From assembly GCA_949514915.1 (NCBI GenBank), contig CATFLP010000130.1, forward strand, positions 1-39,192: a DNA stretch of 39,192 nt, in the 5' to 3' direction. The stretch comes from Methanobacteriota archaeon (GTDB taxonomy: Archaea; Thermoplasmatota; Poseidoniia; Poseidoniales; Poseidoniaceae). Below are positions 37,689 through 39,192 of the stretch, piece after piece; positions within the stretch are counted from its first letter, which is position 1; the number at the start of each line of letters is the position of its first letter. The position numbers and the translations under genes are program-made. A model generated the notes under the pieces. It had not been told where the DNA came from. It did no database searches and was given only the letters and a program-made list of their open reading frames with translations.

Positions 37689-38594
37689 ATGGCAGGAGAT
37701 TCGAGGGGAGTTGGAAGAATTTCAACTAGCACTTCAGAGTTTGGTATTTCAGGTAGAGAAAGCCATGATTCTAGCAAATATTATCAATCAAAAATCAATC
37801 AAAATCAAATAAATTTTCGAGATGTAGGGGAACTTCAAGAATATCCTTCAGAATTTATTGATGAAGTTGTTTGTGATGATTCAAGAAAATTATCATTTTT
37901 ACCAGATAATTGTGTACATTTAATGATCACTTCTCCTCCATATAACGCTTGTAAAGAATACGATGATGATTTGAGTTTAAATGAATACTTAGGGTTGTTA
38001 AAAGATGTTTTCGAAGAAACATATAGAGTATTAGTTCCTGGAGGTAGAGCCGCGATTAATATTGCTAATTTAGGACGTAAGCCCTATATTCCATTATCGA
38101 CATATATTAATCAAATAATGAAAGAAATTGGTTTTTTAATGCGGGGAGAAATTATTTGGGACAAATCAGCATCAGCAGGTTCTAGTTGTGCTTGGGGTTC
38201 TTTCAAAAGCGCATCAAATCCTTGTTTAAGAGACATTCATGAATATATTTTGATATTTAGTAAAGGAGATTACAAACTTCCAAGGTTGAAAATTGAAAAA
38301 GAAGAAAGGTGTGATACAATTGAAAGTAAAGAGTTTGTTGAGTTTACAAAATCAATTTGGCGCTTCCCTACAGTTTCAGCTAAAAGAGTAGGACACCCTG
38401 CACCATTTCCTATTGAATTACCAAGAAGGTTGATTGAATTATATTCATTTAAAGGAGATATAATTATGGATCCATTTATGGGTTCAGGATCAACTTGTAT
38501 TGCTGCATTAGATACAAATAGACACTATTTAGGTATTGATATAGATCAAGAATATTGTGATCTAGCACTTAATAGGATTTCTTCTAGGAAATAA
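37689..38594 (+). CDS. Site-specific DNA methyltransferase (N4-cytosine/N6-adenine, SPPY type), apparently orphan
   Basis: HLMITSPPYNACKEYDDD (catalytic SPPY) and C-terminal DIIMDPFMGSGSTCIAALDTNRHYLGIDIDQEYC (SAM motif); beta-type motif order. Confidence 0.92.
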   Translation: MAGDSRGVGRISTSTSEFGISGRESHDSSKYYQSKINQNQINFRDVGELQEYPSEFIDEVVCDDSRKLSFLPDNCVHLMITSPPYNACKEYDDDLSLNEYLGLLKDVFEETYRVLVPGGRAAINIANLGRKPYIPLSTYINQIMKEIGFLMRGEIIWDKSASAGSSCAWGSFKSASNPCLRDIHEYILIFSKGDYKLPRLKIEKEERCDTIESKEFVEFTKSIWRFPTVSAKRVGHPAPFPIELPRRLIELYSFKGDIIMDPFMGSGSTCIAALDTNRHYLGIDIDQEYCDLALNRISSRK

Positions 38595-38642
38595 TAGAAT
38601 TTTAATCGGAAGTTGAATAAACCCAACTGTTCACGGAGTAAC

Positions 38643-39026
38643 ATGATCGAATTCCAAATCGAACTTACAGACAAACCGGGACAACTTGCAGGAGTCACTG
38701 AGGCAATCGCATCAGGTGGGGCGAATATACTAGGCGCAGCAGCAATTGGTAAGGCAAGACCAGCAGTAGCTTTAGTCGTTGATGATGAAGAAGCAACAAA
38801 GAAATCATTAGATGAATTTGGTGCAAATTATGTGATGAATGAATTATTACTTTACACTCTTGAACATAGGCCAGGAGCACTTGCTGAATTTACAAGGAAA
38901 ATAGCAGATGCTGGAATTAATTTAAATTCATTTTATATTATGCACATGGAAGAATCAACAGCTGAAATAGCATTTACAGTAGATAAGATTGATTTAGTGT
39001 GTGAAATGTTTAATATTGAATATTAA
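38643..39026 (+). CDS. Tandem ACT-domain protein
   Basis: MIEFQIELTDKPGQLAGVTEAIASGGANILGAAAIG and LLLYTLEHRPGALAEFTRKIADAGINLNSFYIM. ATG at 38643 preferred. Confidence 0.88.
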   Translation: MIEFQIELTDKPGQLAGVTEAIASGGANILGAAAIGKARPAVALVVDDEEATKKSLDEFGANYVMNELLLYTLEHRPGALAEFTRKIADAGINLNSFYIMHMEESTAEIAFTVDKIDLVCEMFNIEY

Positions 39027-39192
39027 AGTGTGAATATTTCACCTTCTTTAGAGACACTCCAACCCATGTTCTTTAGGATTAAATATTCTTCACTATCTTC
39101 ATGGTTTAGAGGATTTGTGTGATTTAGGTGTGTGAATTTAATTTCTGGCATCCCTTCCTTTTTTTCACCAATAAGTTTCAATGTTTCATTAA
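39023..39192 (-). CDS. C-terminal fragment of a PqqB-like metallo-beta-lactamase-fold protein
   Basis: Minus-strand open frame ...ETLKLIGEKKEGMPEIKFTHLNHTNPLNHEDSEEYLILKNMGWSVSKEGEIFTL*; the HxNxTNPxxxxDSxE pattern resembles the PqqB C-terminus. Confidence 0.6.
   Translation of the reverse strand, partial: NETLKLIGEKKEGMPEIKFTHLNHTNPLNHEDSEEYLILKNMGWSVSKEGEIFTL

Overview
AT-rich, gene-dense archaeal window. It carries radA, an FtsZ/CetZ-superfamily gene, a Fap7/AK6-type kinase, a CDP-alcohol phosphatidyltransferase, an archaeal-type initiator tRNA-Met, and several lipobox or membrane-anchored secreted proteins. The overall character resembles marine planktonic Euryarchaeota (MGII/Poseidoniales or MGIII); this taxonomic assignment is inference. 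About 29 protein genes and one tRNA are supported. The largest gene is a >2,770-aa minus-strand protein with repeated propeller-like and Fn3-like units, a TM anchor and a Pro/Gln repeat tail. It runs off the left edge and is absent from the ORF track. The strongest observation is a complete AlkB-type membrane alkane monooxygenase (18186-19325, -), with all AlkB histidine boxes plus NYIEHYGL, encoded directly behind an ftsZ / acidic TerB-like / TerB-like gene string. Other points of interest: a three-domain MaeB malic enzyme-PTA fusion, a purple acid phosphatase next to an LDLa-like/His-Asp-repeat lipoprotein with sorting-signal-like C-termini, a TSP3-repeat surface protein next to a Ca2+/H+ antiporter, an orphan SPPY DNA methyltransferase, an RlmH homologue, a PqqB-like fragment at the right edge, and perfect palindromes at a divergent promoter and ahead of the initiator tRNA. 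No CRISPR array, transposon or rRNA was seen.
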